Shown here in pieces: positions 1 to 13,678 of a stretch of DNA of 64,000 nt. The translations under genes and the position numbers were made by a program. Every line of letters begins with the position of its first letter. The first letter of the stretch is position 1. Source of the DNA: Burhinus oedicnemus (lineage: Eukaryota > Chordata > Aves > Charadriiformes > Burhinidae); assembly GCA_008921705.1 (NCBI GenBank), contig VFFE01007645.1:1235853-1299852 (forward strand), given 5' to 3'. The notes under the pieces are model-generated. The model was not told the DNA's origin, did not search any database, and saw nothing but the letters and a program-made list of their open reading frames with translations.

Positions 1-126
1 GGCGGGACGCAAACCCCCGCGGTGCCCGCAGAGGACAGAGCCCCCCCCGCCGCGCCGTACCCGCCGCCGTGCGGTGCGGGCAGGTGCGGCCGCCCCCCGC
101 GCCCCCCCGCCCGGCCCTGCCCTTAC

Positions 127-211
127 CCGGGGAGGCGCAGTCGGCGCACGCCGCGTTGCCCGGCCGCTGGAGCAGCTCCCCCAGCGCCTTCCTGCTCTTC
201 TCCTTCGCCAT
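127..211 (-). CDS. ADAP1: ADAP1 first coding exon (partial gene, continues beyond left edge)
   Basis: ADAP1 (centaurin-alpha 1) is a cytoplasmic and plasma-membrane GTPase-activating protein for ARF6 that binds PIP3 and inositol phosphates through two PH domains. Only the start is here: ATG at 211-209 on the minus strand, 28 codons plus one base, then a strong GTAAGG donor at 126-121. The peptide begins MAKEKSRKALGELLQRPGN and goes on to CADC, the first two cysteines of the ArfGAP C4 zinc finger. This matches the known vertebrate ADAP1 N-terminus (MAKE... LELLQRPGNA.CADC). Phase 1 at the donor fits the next expected residue. The remaining exons lie left of position 1. Identity also fits the neighbour COX19, which lies upstream of ADAP1 on the same strand in human. 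ADAP2 is the main alternative, but synteny argues for ADAP1. Confidence 0.85.
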
Positions 212-580
212 GGGGACGGCGGGCGGTGCGGGAGCGGCGCGGTGCGGGGCTCCGCCGCGGCTAAAGCAGCTTCATGGCGGGGGGGCGCTGGCGAGGCGGG
301 CGGCGCCCCCGGGCTGCTCCATGCGGCCCCGCTCGCCCCGAGCGAGGTGAGCGGCTCGGCGTGGCCGGGAGGGGGGGGCAGCCGCCGGGAAGGGGGGACG
401 CGTCGGGGCGGCTTCTGCCCTGGCCGCCTCCCTCGCCCCGACCGCCGGAGCCGCCCGGGCACGGCGCCGGTTCCGCCTTCCGCCGGGCCCCGCCGAGGGG
501 AGGGGGGGGCTGGCGGCTCCCTGCGCCGCTCGCCCGCGACCTCCAGCGGCCGCTCGTCGCCGGGGAGCCCCGTCCCCGTG

Positions 581-619
581 GGGGCTTCCCGACCGTCGGG
601 GCTTCCCGACCGTCGGGGC
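581..619. repeat. Two-copy 17-bp tandem repeat in the CpG island
   Basis: The unit GGCTTCCCGACCGTCGG is present twice head to tail with a 17-bp period, and a third degenerate start (GGCATCCCG) follows. It is non-coding and lies about 380 bp upstream of the ADAP1 start codon. Confidence 0.8.
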
Positions 620-999
620 ATCCCGTCCCCCCCTCCCCCCGGGCGCTCCCCATCTCCCAGCGGTTCTTTCCCAGGTTTAACGTGGGGTTTCCGCGCCGCG
701 CCCGGTGGGAAGGAGGGGGCTCTCGCCCACGGGGTGGGTGCCGGCACGGCGGTGGGGAGGGGGTGTTCGCCCCCCCGGGGAGGTTGCAGCTCGCAGCACC
801 GCACCACCCCAACACCTCGGCCGGTTCCCAAGCAGTGCTTTTGGGGCGCCTCTTTCACGTTACCGTCCTGCGGGGGGGCTCATAAACGTTTAACTGGTAC
901 CCACCCGCACGCCGAAAAGCCCCTTCTTCACCCCTGCCCCTCCAAGGCCGCATCGCCACCACCGCCCATGCCTGCATCTTGGCAGCACTAGGCTCCAAG

Positions 1000-3900
1000 C
1001 ATCTTCCCCCACTTTTCACACCCCTCCGTGGTGTCGAGGGACTATCGAAGGGGGGAGAAAACACCCCTGGGGCAGGGGGACGGCTCCCCCAAGTCCTCAT
1101 GGCCGTGTTGGCAGGACTGAGGGCTGCAGCCACTCCTGCATCTCAAGTGACCTACAGGGCAACGCTCCCGCCCCTGTTTCCCCAGCTAAGGGCCAGAGGG
1201 TGACTCAAGGGGGGGGTGACGTGGGGAGCCTTTGGCCGAGGAGGGGTTCGGAGCTGTGCCTCGTGGGCTGCTGCCCTAATCCCTGCTGAAACCTGCCTCT
1301 CCGGTACGGGTCGCAGGCACCTGCGACGCTGCTCTGGCCCGTTTGTGGCTCACACAGCTCTGCTTATAGAAACATCATTTTTTTTTGGTTTTGCAGGGCC
1401 AGTCTCCCATTCGGATCGTCCATCTCTGCTTCCTCCGACGGAGCAGAGCACCCTCCTGCACAGCTCTGCTCACCCCCTCCTCGCTCCCCGCGAGGTTCCG
1501 GGTGTGCTCGAGCGTCTGCAGGAGGAGGGTGGAAGCAGCTCCTGGAAAACGGCCACAACCCAAATCACGATATCGGTCCCGCAAATGTGCGCGGATGTGA
1601 GCAGGTTCCGGGGAACGCTTTGTGGGAAGAAAACAGCACTCACCCTTAAACACAGGCAGAACCATGGCCTGGTACATTCCCAATGCTCCTCCTCCAATGC
1701 CTGGAATACATTTTCCTAAACGACCTTTGCCATTTGTGCTGTCAGCCAAGCAACTGCAACCGACTTGCTTTCCGACTGTTTTAGACTGACCCCAGGCTGC
1801 TCCTCGCCGCCTCTACGCAGCGTTACGCGCCGTGCTGGGGCTTGCTGGTTTGACGGGGGCGGGCGGCTGATGGCTGGAAGCTCGTTCCCACGCTAACCAG
1901 GGGCGTGATCCCACACACGGGCATTTTGTGGAGGACTGGAGCTGCCGCATCCAGACCCTTCTTCCACCTTGGAGGCGCTGGTATGAACCCGGAGCGGAGC
2001 ACCGCCTGCCAACAGCCGCCGAGTAGAACCAGCTCTAGCACGGCACCTCAGCCCTAAGCCTCCAAACCCACGCTATACTCGAGCTTGTCGGTGTAAACGC
2101 TCACGGGACCAGAGCTTTACCTAAATCCAAGTTAAGGTTAGGCTTTCATTTGCGCTCTGGCTTTTCCAGAACGTGCACTTGCTGAATTGTTCAGGCGATA
2201 GCCGGGATGCTGCGTGGCATCATGAACTCGCCCGGGGAAGGGGCTGGGAAGAGGGAGGAGGATTGGGTTTAAAGTCTCTGTTTAGCTTTCCATTAAGACT
2301 TATTGATTCTCTTAATTTTTTTGTTCTCCTGGTTGCTAGGCAATCCCTCTCTCTCCTCTGCGCGCTGGAAGCCAGGGCTGCAGACAGAAATTTATATCTT
2401 GTAATAAAATCAAATATAACGGAGCCTGTTGTCAGTGAGGAGAGGGGAGCGTTTCTAAGGGACAGGCGGAGCAGGCGAGCGGGGCCAGCAAGGGTCGATC
2501 CTCGGCATTTAAGTCCCATCCCAATTACTCCAGGCTTCACATCAGGAAAAAACCAGCCCACGTGGGTGAAGGGGATGTGGAGAGCGAGGGAGAGAAGTTG
2601 GAACTAAATCAGCCAGAACCGACGATAAACTTTTGTTCAGTGGAAAATCATGTGTCCAAGAGTATCTCCGCAGATTTACTCCCGGTTTATCCAAGGCTAA
2701 GAGGCTGGGTATTGCTCCAGTGTCGGTCAGCACAGCGGTGATCCAGGGGAGATCCGGGAGCCAGCGAGGCTCTCCTGACGGACATCAGCTCTTCAGGATT
2801 AAGAGGAGGCCCACGGAGGCTGACGGGCATCTCTGCTCAGGCTCGTCCGCCTCAGAGCCTTCCCCGCTGCCTGCGCCCGCAGGAGCCGCCGCCGCCTCTG
2901 GGCTTTTCCCCACGCGTCGCCTGTGGGTACGGCTGTCAGGGAACGCTTAACGGATTTGCTCCTACTTCTTGCAAAATCTCTGGCCAAACTCTCTGGAGAC
3001 CGACGGCCACTGTCGATACATCACCCCCATTCGGGCGGTTTCAGTTTCCCCACCGCTAAGGGACTTGTTAAGTCTGGTATAAATGTATATACATACGTAT
3101 ACAAACACTTACATATTTATGTGTAAAATGTGTTTGTATGTAAACACGCACACTTTTAACTCGGTCTTTTCGAAAGCGCAAGGTTGTTGCCTTAGAAACG
3201 GCCGTTATTCATGCGATCTCCCGGGATGCTAAGCACAGTGGCAGCCTCTGGAAACGCCAGACTCGGAGGTCAGGGCAAAGGATGCTCAGAAATTCCCGGA
3301 AACCTTTTCCTCATCTTTGTGGTGACGCCCTGCAAATGCACAGACATAATTATGCCTTCTCCTTGCCCCCTCCGTATTAGCTCCCTTCACCCCGGGACTG
3401 CCTTGCTTTCTTACGAAAGAGCTGTTTACACAATTATTTAGTCAATTTTGCAGCCCCAGCCCTGAAACGGCTGAATCAATGTCACAGTCACGCGAGTGCA
3501 AGGCTGTTAAACTCAACCCCGCGTGTGACCCGGGAGCGCGCTGGCAGCGTAACGTGGGGAAACATTACAAATTCCTGTGTGAACAGCAAACCCCAACAGA
3601 AATATCAATAATTCATGCCACTGCAACTGCATTCAGGCAAGACTCTCCGGAGTAGCAGATACGCCAGGCTGGATCCCTTCGGCTTCCGCAGCTCTTGCAG
3701 CTGGAGGTCTGTGTGAACACGCCATAGCACCGGCCGCCCGCACCGGTGCTAAAGCAGCCGGTTTCCGCTGCAGTATGGTTTCCTGTTCAAAAGAAAGAAA
3801 AAAAAAAAAAAGAAAAAAAGAAAGAAACTGAAATCCTAGAGGTTTTTCTTTAAAAAAAAAATAAATCTCTTGTTTTCTGGGTTATCCAGTTACATCAGGA

Positions 3901-6900
3901 GTGGCTACAGCTGGGAGGGGAGAATGCCAGGGAGCAGAGAGCTCAGACCAGGGCAAATAACAACTCCCAAACTGAAAACCTGCCACCGATGCCAACTTTG
4001 TCTGATTTTGAGCGCATTGCTTTATGGACCCTGTGGGACTTCTTTTCTCCCGCAGAACAGGGAGAAGCACGCTCGCTGCGTCTGCAGGGTTGGGATGTGT
4101 TGGTCAAGCTGAAGAGGACGATGCAAGAGAAAACGATGGGAGGGTGCGGGAATGGCGGACGGCAGCCCTCTGCCTGCAGAGCTGCTCCGCACCTGCACCG
4201 GCCCTCGGGGAAGAAAAGGCTTTGGGCAGCTCTAAAAGTGCCTCGCCGCGGAGTCATTTGCAGACCAGGGGTTCGTTACATTTGCATAGCGGTTAACTCT
4301 GTCGCAAAGCCCGGGGTTGGCAGTGCGGAAAAAGGGGATTCCTTCACTCCCGTCATTTCGCCGCCGTGCAGGTACCACCATGCATGCCGGGCCACAGAGA
4401 TCCTCTGCCAGGGAGAAGAAACGGGGGGAGTGAGGACAAGAAGGCGCTGCAGAGCAAAATCTCTCTGCTGATTGACTTAAACACCATTTTTTAGGCTTCT
4501 GCGACACCCTGGAGCGGAGAACGGTCCTCTCACAGCCCTGCCACCACGAATGGCAAAGTAGCTCCAACCACGTTTCTGAGCCTGCCCGTCACGTGCTCGG
4601 GACATCCTTCCTGGCTCTTCTCCGCCCGTGCTCTGGCCACGCTCGCCGCAGCCATGGGCCGGTTTGGGAGTCGATACACGGTCGCAGGGGCTGCTTAGTT
4701 GCTCTGGGGGGGTGGTCGGGAGCTGAGCGACATCCTAGAGAGGGAGGGGGGAATTCATAGCTTGAGGACGCTGGATGTTTGTACGTCTGCCCTACGGTAC
4801 GCAGAGAAATCTCAACCCAAGAAAAGAATGCGCTGCAAGAGTCCTGTTGCTGCTGTACCGAGCCCACTTCGTACGATGTGAAACACGACGTGGAGGGGGA
4901 AGCGGCTCCATGGCAGCTACCAGGCACCTGACCGGAGCTAGGCTGATTCCTACAGCCTAACCATGGGCTCTCTTCCGCTCTCGGAGAAGATGAAATTAGA
5001 CCAATCAAGTCAACAATTCACCTACGCCAGCGTTAGACCACTGCTTTTAGCATTATTCCTGATTCACACTAATTGAAAGACTTAGGCCTGGGGAAGCTCC
5101 GTATGGAGAAAGCCGACATATGTGTGAAGAGACTCATACGTCAGGGTATCTGCTCCTGCAAGAGAAGTCAAAGTGATTATTCAGAGCAGCCGTCATCAGT
5201 TCAGGCTGAGTCAGAGACAGCAGCAGGACAGGTTCAACGCGCAAACCGCAGGGCAAGCGCTTATCATGGAAATTGCATTTGCTCAGTTCCAATTATTTCA
5301 TCTCTTCCTGGCTCCAATGGCTCATCCTTCCAGGAATGGCTTGGAGACCTTCAAGCAGGAGACCGAACTGCCTGATGTCCGGTTGCAGGGTGGAGATGGA
5401 AGTGGCCCAGCCGACTGCTGCCTGCTCCAGGGTCCTGGGAACCAGCGCCAAGAGGATGATGGAGACGCTCCAGGGAGGACCACAGGACAGAGAGCAAGGG
5501 GCTGAAGCCCAGCACCTCACTTCTGGTCTGCAAGTCTTCTGCAGCACAGCCCGAGTCCCTCAGAAAGAAGACAAACCATTTTAAAAGGGCACAGAGGAAA
5601 AGAGAAAACGGCGCAATTATAGGTCCCAGCAGTCGGTCTCGTGTCACGGACCGCTGCCTTCAGCTGCCGGTCCGGCTCAGACATCTGAGACCACATCGCT
5701 CTCTGTAATATTGCTGAGCTGTGATTTGAATAAAGCATTACATGGAAACAAAGCTGTGGTTTTTCTCTAGAAAGAGATTAGAAATAATGGCCTGAAGGAA
5801 GCTCTGACGAACAGCTGGAGATGGTAATTGAGCCTTCCCCCAATTAACTTTGTCCACAGAAAGTTGCGGACCATGTCCTACCCTTCCTCTGGCTGCCGAT
5901 GGATTGCTTGGATGTCACTGCATGCCTCCTGAAAGCTCCCACAGCACCGAGATACAGAGCGTGCTGCTCGCTTACTTGTTTATTTCAATGTGCTTTGCCA
6001 AAGAAAAATCAGCAAAGAATTAATTAACAGCAATTATTTCTAGCAACAACAGAGCGGCCCTGCTCCAGAAGCCATGAAAACAACATCATGAGACCCCTGT
6101 GGCCGAAAAGCCTTTATAAACAGGTGCAAAAATAAACAATTTTATAGCAGGCTATAAAAAGAGCCCCAGCCAGGTTGGGGAACGGCAGGGGAACAGCCAT
6201 TTCGATGGCGGAGTCGAAGCAGCCACCCAGGTGACTTTTGTGAAGGAGCTTTAATAAACAAACCGGCGCGGAAGCCCCAACCCGAGTCAAAGAACCAGCA
6301 GGACCAGGTTATTGCTGCAACGGGGGGCTTTCTACACCCGCCACTCTCTGTTATTAGTGCTGCTAAAGTGATTTACTGTCTAAGTCGGTCCAACCAATTA
6401 GACCTGTGATCTAAAGCACCAGCCAGCTCTGGTTTCGGTGATAAACATCACTCCCCCCACCCCCCCCGCCTATTACTTGCTAAAATAAGCTGAAATAAAG
6501 CCATCAATCCAGACGGCTCTCCGCTCACACGAGCCTTTCTAGCTGGCACCACCACACCTGCGAGTCTCCTGCCGTGCAGGCTGAAAGGATGGCGGTAGAT
6601 GTTCCAGACACGCTCTCCTTTTTCGCCCACCTGGTTCTTTTTCGGCAGCCGGCGAACTCAGCGTTTCTCTCCCTTTGACCAGAACTCGCACGTCTCCTGT
6701 CGCCAAAGCCGGCACTGACCAGGTTCCTGTTACACCTCTCGCACGCTCGGCGTCCCCCCGCGCGAGGAGGCCGGGACGCATCTCCTTCCAGAGACGTCCG
6801 TCTCCATGCCGTGTCCTAGTAGGTGGCAGTGGACAGTCCCCCTTTTCCGCCGGACTCTGCCGCGTGGTTTGGGGAGGGGGAACGGACCTGAAACCCACGC

Positions 6901-9900
6901 TCTGCTCACCTGTACCGTTCACACTGACTGTTAACACCCGATCCGTGGCATCGCCTGTGCTCTCCCACACGGATACCAGTCTGGTATCGGGCGGCACGGA
7001 CCCAGTAGCCGTATACCCCTAGATCAGACAGAAATGTGAACGCATAGAGAGAGGGGGACAGACTGACGCTGCCTTAGCAACCGCTGGGAGCACGCACACG
7101 CACGCCGGAGATGTGCCGAACAACAGGCACGTCCCGGAGCGTGTGCTCTGTAAGGGCTGGGTCACAGCGGCGGGTGAGGACGAGGGGTTAAAGACGGCTC
7201 ACTAAATCCATGGGCTGAACCCAGCACAGCCCAACTCCCACCTCCGCACTGAGGAGCAAAAGCCGAGGGAGGCAACCCCAGCGATGAAGGCAACCGGCCT
7301 CATTACACCCCTGGGATTTCCTGGTTGGAACTCGTTCCTGGGGATGTGAAGGGTCATTTATCAGTGGGGGGGTTTCTCCAGCTTGGTTCAGCATCCCGAG
7401 CTACCAGCAATTTTCTCTGCACCGATCTGATCCGCAGCTTCTGTGCAATTCCTGAGTGGCAACGAGAATTTTTTTTTGCCTATCTGGATCTGCCTGCCCA
7501 AAACCCATGGTTTCCTCCATGTGGTGAAATCCTTTTGACCACCCAGCAAGCCATGCTATCCCGGGAGCCGTGAGAGCGACCCAGAGGAAAAACCCTCGGC
7601 AGGTCGCACCTCTCGGCAGGTTGCAGCACACGGCATCACGTCAAATCCTCAGGGCAGTCCCGGTGTCCCAGATTCTGCAGTGCCACCCTTCTCCTGCCTC
7701 CCAGCCCTGCAGAAACCCCGGAACAGGGTTCGATAGCAGAGAAACGTAAATCGAGCGAACAAAACCGGAGCTGACTGCCTTGCAGAGCGCCTCCTCCCAC
7801 GGACTGCCCGCCCGCACGATGTCCTTGACCAGCGGCTGCGCAAGCCCCGTCGGAATCAGGTGCGTGGACAGGTTCCGGCTGAGCAGGGCTGGCTAGCCTT
7901 GAGGAAACCAGAAATCCTCCAGCTCCAGGAGCTGCCGACTCCTAGAAGGTGACTAAAACAGCCAAAGCATTCAGTTGCCCCGAAGGGGCTGCAGAAGCCC
8001 CCGCTGCCCGCTTTATAAAATCATCAAGATGAAGTTAAAAGCCTGGGTCGTTTTGGGCAGTCTCCTTGATTTCTTTACCCCCCTACTCTCTTTCAGCAGC
8101 GCCACTTTCTACCACTGCTCCTAATTTTGCCATAATCATAAGGACCCAAACAGAAAAGCATCTACAGAACCGGGTGGTATCGCTCGTTACCAGCCAGAGG
8201 GACCACAACGTCCCTCCCACGCCAGCGGGAACTTGCGTCGCTCCGCGTGGGAGCTGGGAAAGACGGCTCCTGCAGACGGCTACGCGTCCCACCGGAGGTT
8301 GGGGAAGCGTGGGACAGCAGGAGCTGGATTCAGCCCACCAGACTGGATGCACCCGGACTGTTGTACGCTCACAGAGAGAACTGTGGCCTTTGCGGGGCGA
8401 CATGCCGGGCTTGTCTGGGGTGTTCTTTATCCAGTCCAGCCCAGCAAGGATAAGATTGATGCACCTGCTAATGCAAGTCCCAAGATCTCCTGGAATAATG
8501 GGAATAAACAACCCAGTGGTGAAACAGTCTGTGCGGCGCTACAGAGAGAGCACAAGCATCGGAGCCTCTAGGAAGAGCCGTAAAAACCTGTCCCTGTGCC
8601 ATCGTGGGGCCCAGGAAACAAAAAATGCCTCAAGGTCTACCAAGGCCTCTGCACACACACATTGGGGACTTCCAGGTGACTTTCTGTGAAGCTCCTATTT
8701 TGAGCAGTGATCAATTATGCATTTCAAGCCATATGGCACCTTCATTCCAGAAGGAAGGCATTTTGTCTTGAAATCTGCAAAGTAGAAAATCTGCTGCATC
8801 CTGACGGAAATGCAGCATTGCCAGCCACTCACAGAAGAATCGTTAAAAGAAAAAAAGAACCAGGATAGGGTTAACCAGACATCCAATTTCCACTGAAACA
8901 GGGAAAGTGTACCCTTGCAAGTGCACTTCCAGTCTTTTTTTTTTTAATTAATCTGAGTTAGAGCTTTGATTTTTGTGGCAAACCTGACACAATACGCCAC
9001 ATACCCAATTTAGCAGGAGGACCTCTTCCAGAAGGGATCTCCTCCAGGCAGAAAAGTAACCAAAGCCCTTTGGGCTCCCTGGGTACACTACCAGAAATGA
9101 CCGCACTCTCGCGTAGTAGCAGAAGCATCCCTGCCTTCCCAGGAATCACGGATTAGAAACGTAGAAACATACTGCTCTCCGGTGGAACCAGAACCCCCAG
9201 GGCATTCTTCAGCACGAAGCGATGCTACAGGCGCTGCTGGTACAGGGCGCAGGCTGCTCCGTCTCTCGTAGCCTGCCTGATCCCTAACTGCGTCAGGGCG
9301 GCACTCCAGGCTCGGCTCCAGCAGCTCTGTGGAAGCCACGCTGCCTCCCAGTGCTCTCCAGGCCTGCTTGGAGCGAGAGAACAACTGGGTGAAATTCCGG
9401 AGGTGCTCTAACTGGTTCCCTCCCAGTGCTGGCGCTGGTTAAGCCGAACCTACAAAAGCAGCAGCAAGCGAACATCATTTTGTTTTCTGCTGCAAAGGGC
9501 AATTAATCGCCAGCAACTCCGTGGTCTGCAAAGGAAACGGAGTAGGTGACTACTCACCATTAAGCGTGATGCCCAGTCACAGGAACACCTGTGGCCTCGA
9601 GGCAGGAAGGACGAATTGGGGGAGAATGCTTTGGAAAAGGACTCAGCGGAGGACCAAGCATGGAGGTCAGCTGCCCACAGCCTTTGCCTGCGCGTAGCTC
9701 TGTGCACAACCCCAAACACTCGCTTTACGGGTGCCTAGACATGCAACCCTTCTGCGACACCAGGTATCCCGCTTCCAGGTGGCAGATGGAGCAACAGTCC
9801 TTCCTTAGCGTAGAGGCACAGGCTCACTGTGCTCCTACAAAGCACTCCGGACCATGGCCCGCTTCCAGCGCAAGCACAGGAGGCTCGCTTTGTATAGGCT

Positions 9901-12900
9901 TTTTTATGAAAGAACGCTCAGAGCCTTGGAAATGTTTACTAAACCCTTTCTTCCTTGTTCTGTAGGTCATTGTGGTTGTTTGGAGAGATAGACCTAGAGC
10001 TCAAGGTCTCCCAGGAAGACACACGAGGGCTGGCTTGCAGGAATGTTCATTCTGGAAATAACTGCGGTGATCAAGGTTAAGCTCTTTGTGGTTGAATGGA
10101 TTCTAACCTGAGCAAAGAAAGAAAGGGGGAATGTGCGGGCAAGGCTATCCTAAGTGCCAACGCACAAAGCTCTGCTGACCCGGAGCCCTCAGGGGACTCC
10201 CTGGGACAGGATCCCAAGCAGGAGGATGCCTGGAGTTATGGTGTGACCAAGGCTTTGCTGAAGAAAAGCTACAGGAAAGACGATTGCAGCCCCCTCGCTT
10301 ATAGATTTCTATTATTGCGTTAACAGCTTACACAGATCTTCACTCCAACGCAGTCAGCATTCCCTCCTGCTTCGGGCTGGCCCTTCCACACCTGTGCCAG
10401 GCCAGTGGTTTGTACATCAATCCCGGCCGGATTTCCTTTCGCAACCGTGTGCGTTTCTCCAGCTCCCAGGGTCCGTCAGCAGGTGGGGCTTCATGGCAGC
10501 GCCGGCGCCCGCAGCTTCTCGCAGGAAGATTAATGTTCTCATGTGGGACTTTCCTTGCTCCCGGTGCCAGGCGCGGCAGAGCAGCTCATCAACTCCAAAC
10601 AGCTCCATAAAGCGATCGGCACTCCTGACAAACCGCCTCCCCCGCAGCACGCACGCCTCAGCTCAGCGTCTCCAGAATACAGATTTTTCCCAACTTGGGT
10701 GTCAGGCTTCTGGAGAGGGTCCTCCTTGGTACGGGAAGAGGGAAGGGAACTATGAACTTACGGCTCTCCTTTGGCTTATAAACCGCTGTCATTTTAAAGG
10801 AGCCAGGATCCCACAAGCAAGGCTAAAATAAAGAGGTTTATACGGAAAGGCTTTAATTAACGATCTGTATGTTGGTGGGAATAAATTGAAGAGCATTCTG
10901 GGACTTCTCCCAGATGACTCTGGTGTTGCAGGGACTCATCCCATAGAGCAAGTAGGGAAAACTGACCCCAGGCTTGACGTTCATTAACGACTTGTTTCTC
11001 CAGCACCTCTCAGTTGCACTAGATGTCAATGAAGACCAAGATGGCCCTCACCAGCTCTGAGCTCACCTTACAGCTCCACTAAACATATTCTCTTCTCCAG
11101 CTAACGCCTCAGAGCCAAGAAATATGTGCCTCTGCCAACTCCTGAGTTTCCAACTATCCTCTCACAGCCCTTTTCCTGTCCTGCCAGGGCGCTGTGAAGC
11201 TGACCCGCCGTGCTGGGAGGCAGGATGAAACGCGAGGGGAGATCTGGACGGGTTGAGGGATGTTATCTCCTTCGGGCTGGTGAAAGGTGCAAAACTCTTA
11301 CCCCAGCATTCCCTACCAGGGTGGCAATTACTATTTCTGTAGTTATTTTGTGAAGGATGAAGCGCGCTCTGGCCGTTTCGGTGGCTCAGCAGCACAGTCA
11401 GTCTGTGCTATGCAGGGTCCTGCTGGCTACGTCGCTGGAACGCTACCGGAGGACTCCAGGCAGCACAGAGCACTGTTTGCTTCAGCATGCCACAACGTTT
11501 TTTGAAATTGCTTTTTCCCCTCACCACCCCTCCTGTAGCAGGTCCAAAATTTGGGCCTTGGTCACTATAAACAGAGTCCCCAGTGGCCCCTCCTTCAGCG
11601 TGCAATCCGAGGCAGTTCAAATGGCACCCACCGCTCCAGCTCAACAGTCAAAATTCAATCACTCAAGACTTGAAAAACTTCACCCCTTTTACTCTATAAT
11701 GACCTGGAGGACAGCGCTGGTATCAACTGTCTCAGGCAAAACAGGCATCCAACTCATAAAGCAACCGTTTAGCCAAACGACAGTGCAGAGCAACAGCCCA
11801 AAGATGGAACTACCACTGAGAACAGCCCAGGTTACTCCACCACCACGGGTGGGTTCTTTCATATCTACCAGGGATTCGCTTCACCTTGTAATATTCTGGG
11901 AGCACAGAAGCATGAAATTTGATTTCTTTCTTCTGAAGATGCTGGAGATTATTTTAATAATTCTTACTTCATATCACTGAAAGAAAGCTCTTGTTCAGTG
12001 GTTTAATATACAGTCTTTTAATATCGGTTTCAGCAATAAAATCTCTGCTTTCTCTTCTAGAAATGTACTAATCTCACCAAAAGATACAATTTAAACAGTA
12101 GAATGAAGTAGAATAAAAATATGCAGCAGCAACAGGGACCCGCTCTGAACTATCTGCAGTCTGTTCAATCAGATTAGACCGAGCAACAATTTACATCCCA
12201 GCTCCAACCATCAATATGAAGAGCAGAAAATGTTCTTTTACCCTTTCCTGGATCTCTGTGTGAACAGATGCACAGTGGAGAGAAGCAGAAGCAAAAGGAA
12301 TAATAGCAGACAGCAGGAAAGGTGAGATGCGTCAAACAGAGGACACCAAATAAAGGAGAAAGTGTAGGAGAACTGCCTTGGCAAACAGCGTGCGTATCGC
12401 TATCTGCAGGCCCTGACCCTAAAGTTTGCAGTTTGCGAGCCAGATACACAGAGAAATGATTCACTGGGTTAAAAAAAGAAGCAAGGAGAACAGGGCAGGA
12501 AATACAGTGGAAAATAAATCCAGAGGATTTACAAACTTATTGTCTGCTTGAAACATATTTCTAGGGGGCTAACAGGCCAAATTATTTTGGCTTGAACTCA
12601 GTATTAATTAAGACTCGTTTGCATTAGTATATGCGAGAGAAATACCACTGGCTCTGATAACTGATGGTTAAGTTATACAAACACCTATCAGGGATCTTAA
12701 AGACATACTCAGACCTGATTGCTCATCCTGCCTGGCCTGCTACGTTACCTTCTCAATGTATGGGCTCTGCTCCATGTTGTGGAAAGAAATACTGTATTTC
12801 TTAGACAGCTAACTCTTGATCTACCTTGTTTTTTAACATAAAACATTTGTTTTTAAAAGAGTAAAATTGTCCAATCACATTCATATGTACATTTCACAGT

Positions 12901-13250
12901 TACTTAGAACACAAATAAATACTATTCCTATCTCCACACTGATTTCACCATAAAAATATCAAAAAACCACATGGCAGCTCTAGCTGGAGAAATTAATATA
13001 TTCATAACAAAAGATTCCCAATTGAATGATGAAATAGAGTCAGGTGAGCACTGTCGACACGGTAAATAGAGGCAGAGTCACTACCTGACTGGTGCCTGGA
13101 ACTAGAAATACTCTCCCAACAATGATGAAGGTTAAAAGACTGAACTCTCCCCCCAGTACCCGAGTGTTTTCTATGGCAGGTTGAGAAGATCACCCCAAAG
13201 ACAGGGATTAACACCAGTATTTAATAAAAAGCAACTTGCAACTTCCATAA
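1000..13250. other. Gene-poor interval between ADAP1 and COX19
   Basis: I see no exon with recognisable protein similarity on either strand in these 12 kb. The left part is moderately GC-rich and becomes AT-richer after about 11.9 kb. It holds an AT-rich TATACATACGTATAC-type stretch at about 3080-3140, A/G-rich low-complexity tracts at 3790-3865, and isolated AATAAA words (for example near 5729). Open frames of up to about 207 codons occur, but they lack flanking splice logic or familiar motifs. Enhancers or a long non-coding RNA cannot be excluded by reading alone. Confidence 0.6.
3790..3864. repeat. A/G-rich low-complexity tract
   Basis: Runs of A broken by single G bases (about 3790-3829), then a second A-run near 3851-3862. 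This is simple low-complexity sequence in the ADAP1-COX19 interval, with no gene association visible. Confidence 0.75.
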
Positions 13251-13254
13251 CAGC

Positions 13255-13260
13255 TTTATT
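13255..13260 (-). terminator. COX19: Candidate polyadenylation signal of COX19
   Basis: TTTATT on the plus strand reads AATAAA on the minus strand, about 420 bp past the COX19 stop codon. It would give an ordinary-length 3' UTR. Other AATAAA words exist further left, so the actual site needs transcript data. Confidence 0.4.
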
Positions 13261-13678
13261 TCCACCCGACATGTAACTGCTGTAAGCATATTAGTAACGC
13301 CCATGTAAAATTAATCTATAAAGATCTACAGAATAATGATTTGCAGGTTTTTGTCTTTTTAAAGTAAGACTTCACTGTTCTTACAGAGACATGGAGAACA
13401 CTTCAGGCAATAATTGCTTTCTCCCAGGCAAAATGTTTTTATGGACCTTTGAGAGCAGGCTACAGAAATTAAAAGAAAAAAGTTAAGAAATACTTGAGGA
13501 AAGGAGATAAAGACAGTACTGTTGCTCATTTAAAAAAATATCTTATTCTAGGAAAATTAAACTTTGAATAAAGGTTCTTTCAGGAAACACTTCCTATTGC
13601 AGTATGAACAGAACGTACAATATGTACTACATAACAGTTATGCTTTCCATACATGAGGATTGAAGGGGTCTTTCTTCG

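Larger units (their letters stand above)
1..1000 (-). promoter_or_regulatory. CpG island at the ADAP1 promoter and first exon
   Basis: This block is extremely rich in G+C and CpG, and it surrounds the ADAP1 start codon at 211. Upstream of that codon it holds many GC-box-like CCCGCCCC runs and no TATA box, as is common for broad CpG-island promoters. It also contains a 17-bp direct repeat near 581-619. Several long open frames occur here on both strands only because GC-rich DNA lacks stop codons; none resembles a protein I know. Confidence 0.6.

Noticed and set aside
74..991. Open frame of 305 codons, and overlapping frames, in the ADAP1 CpG island
   Set aside because: The sequence is so CpG-rich that stops are rare in all frames. 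The peptide is low-complexity Pro/Gly/Arg/Ala, and the frame overlaps the ADAP1 first exon on the other strand.
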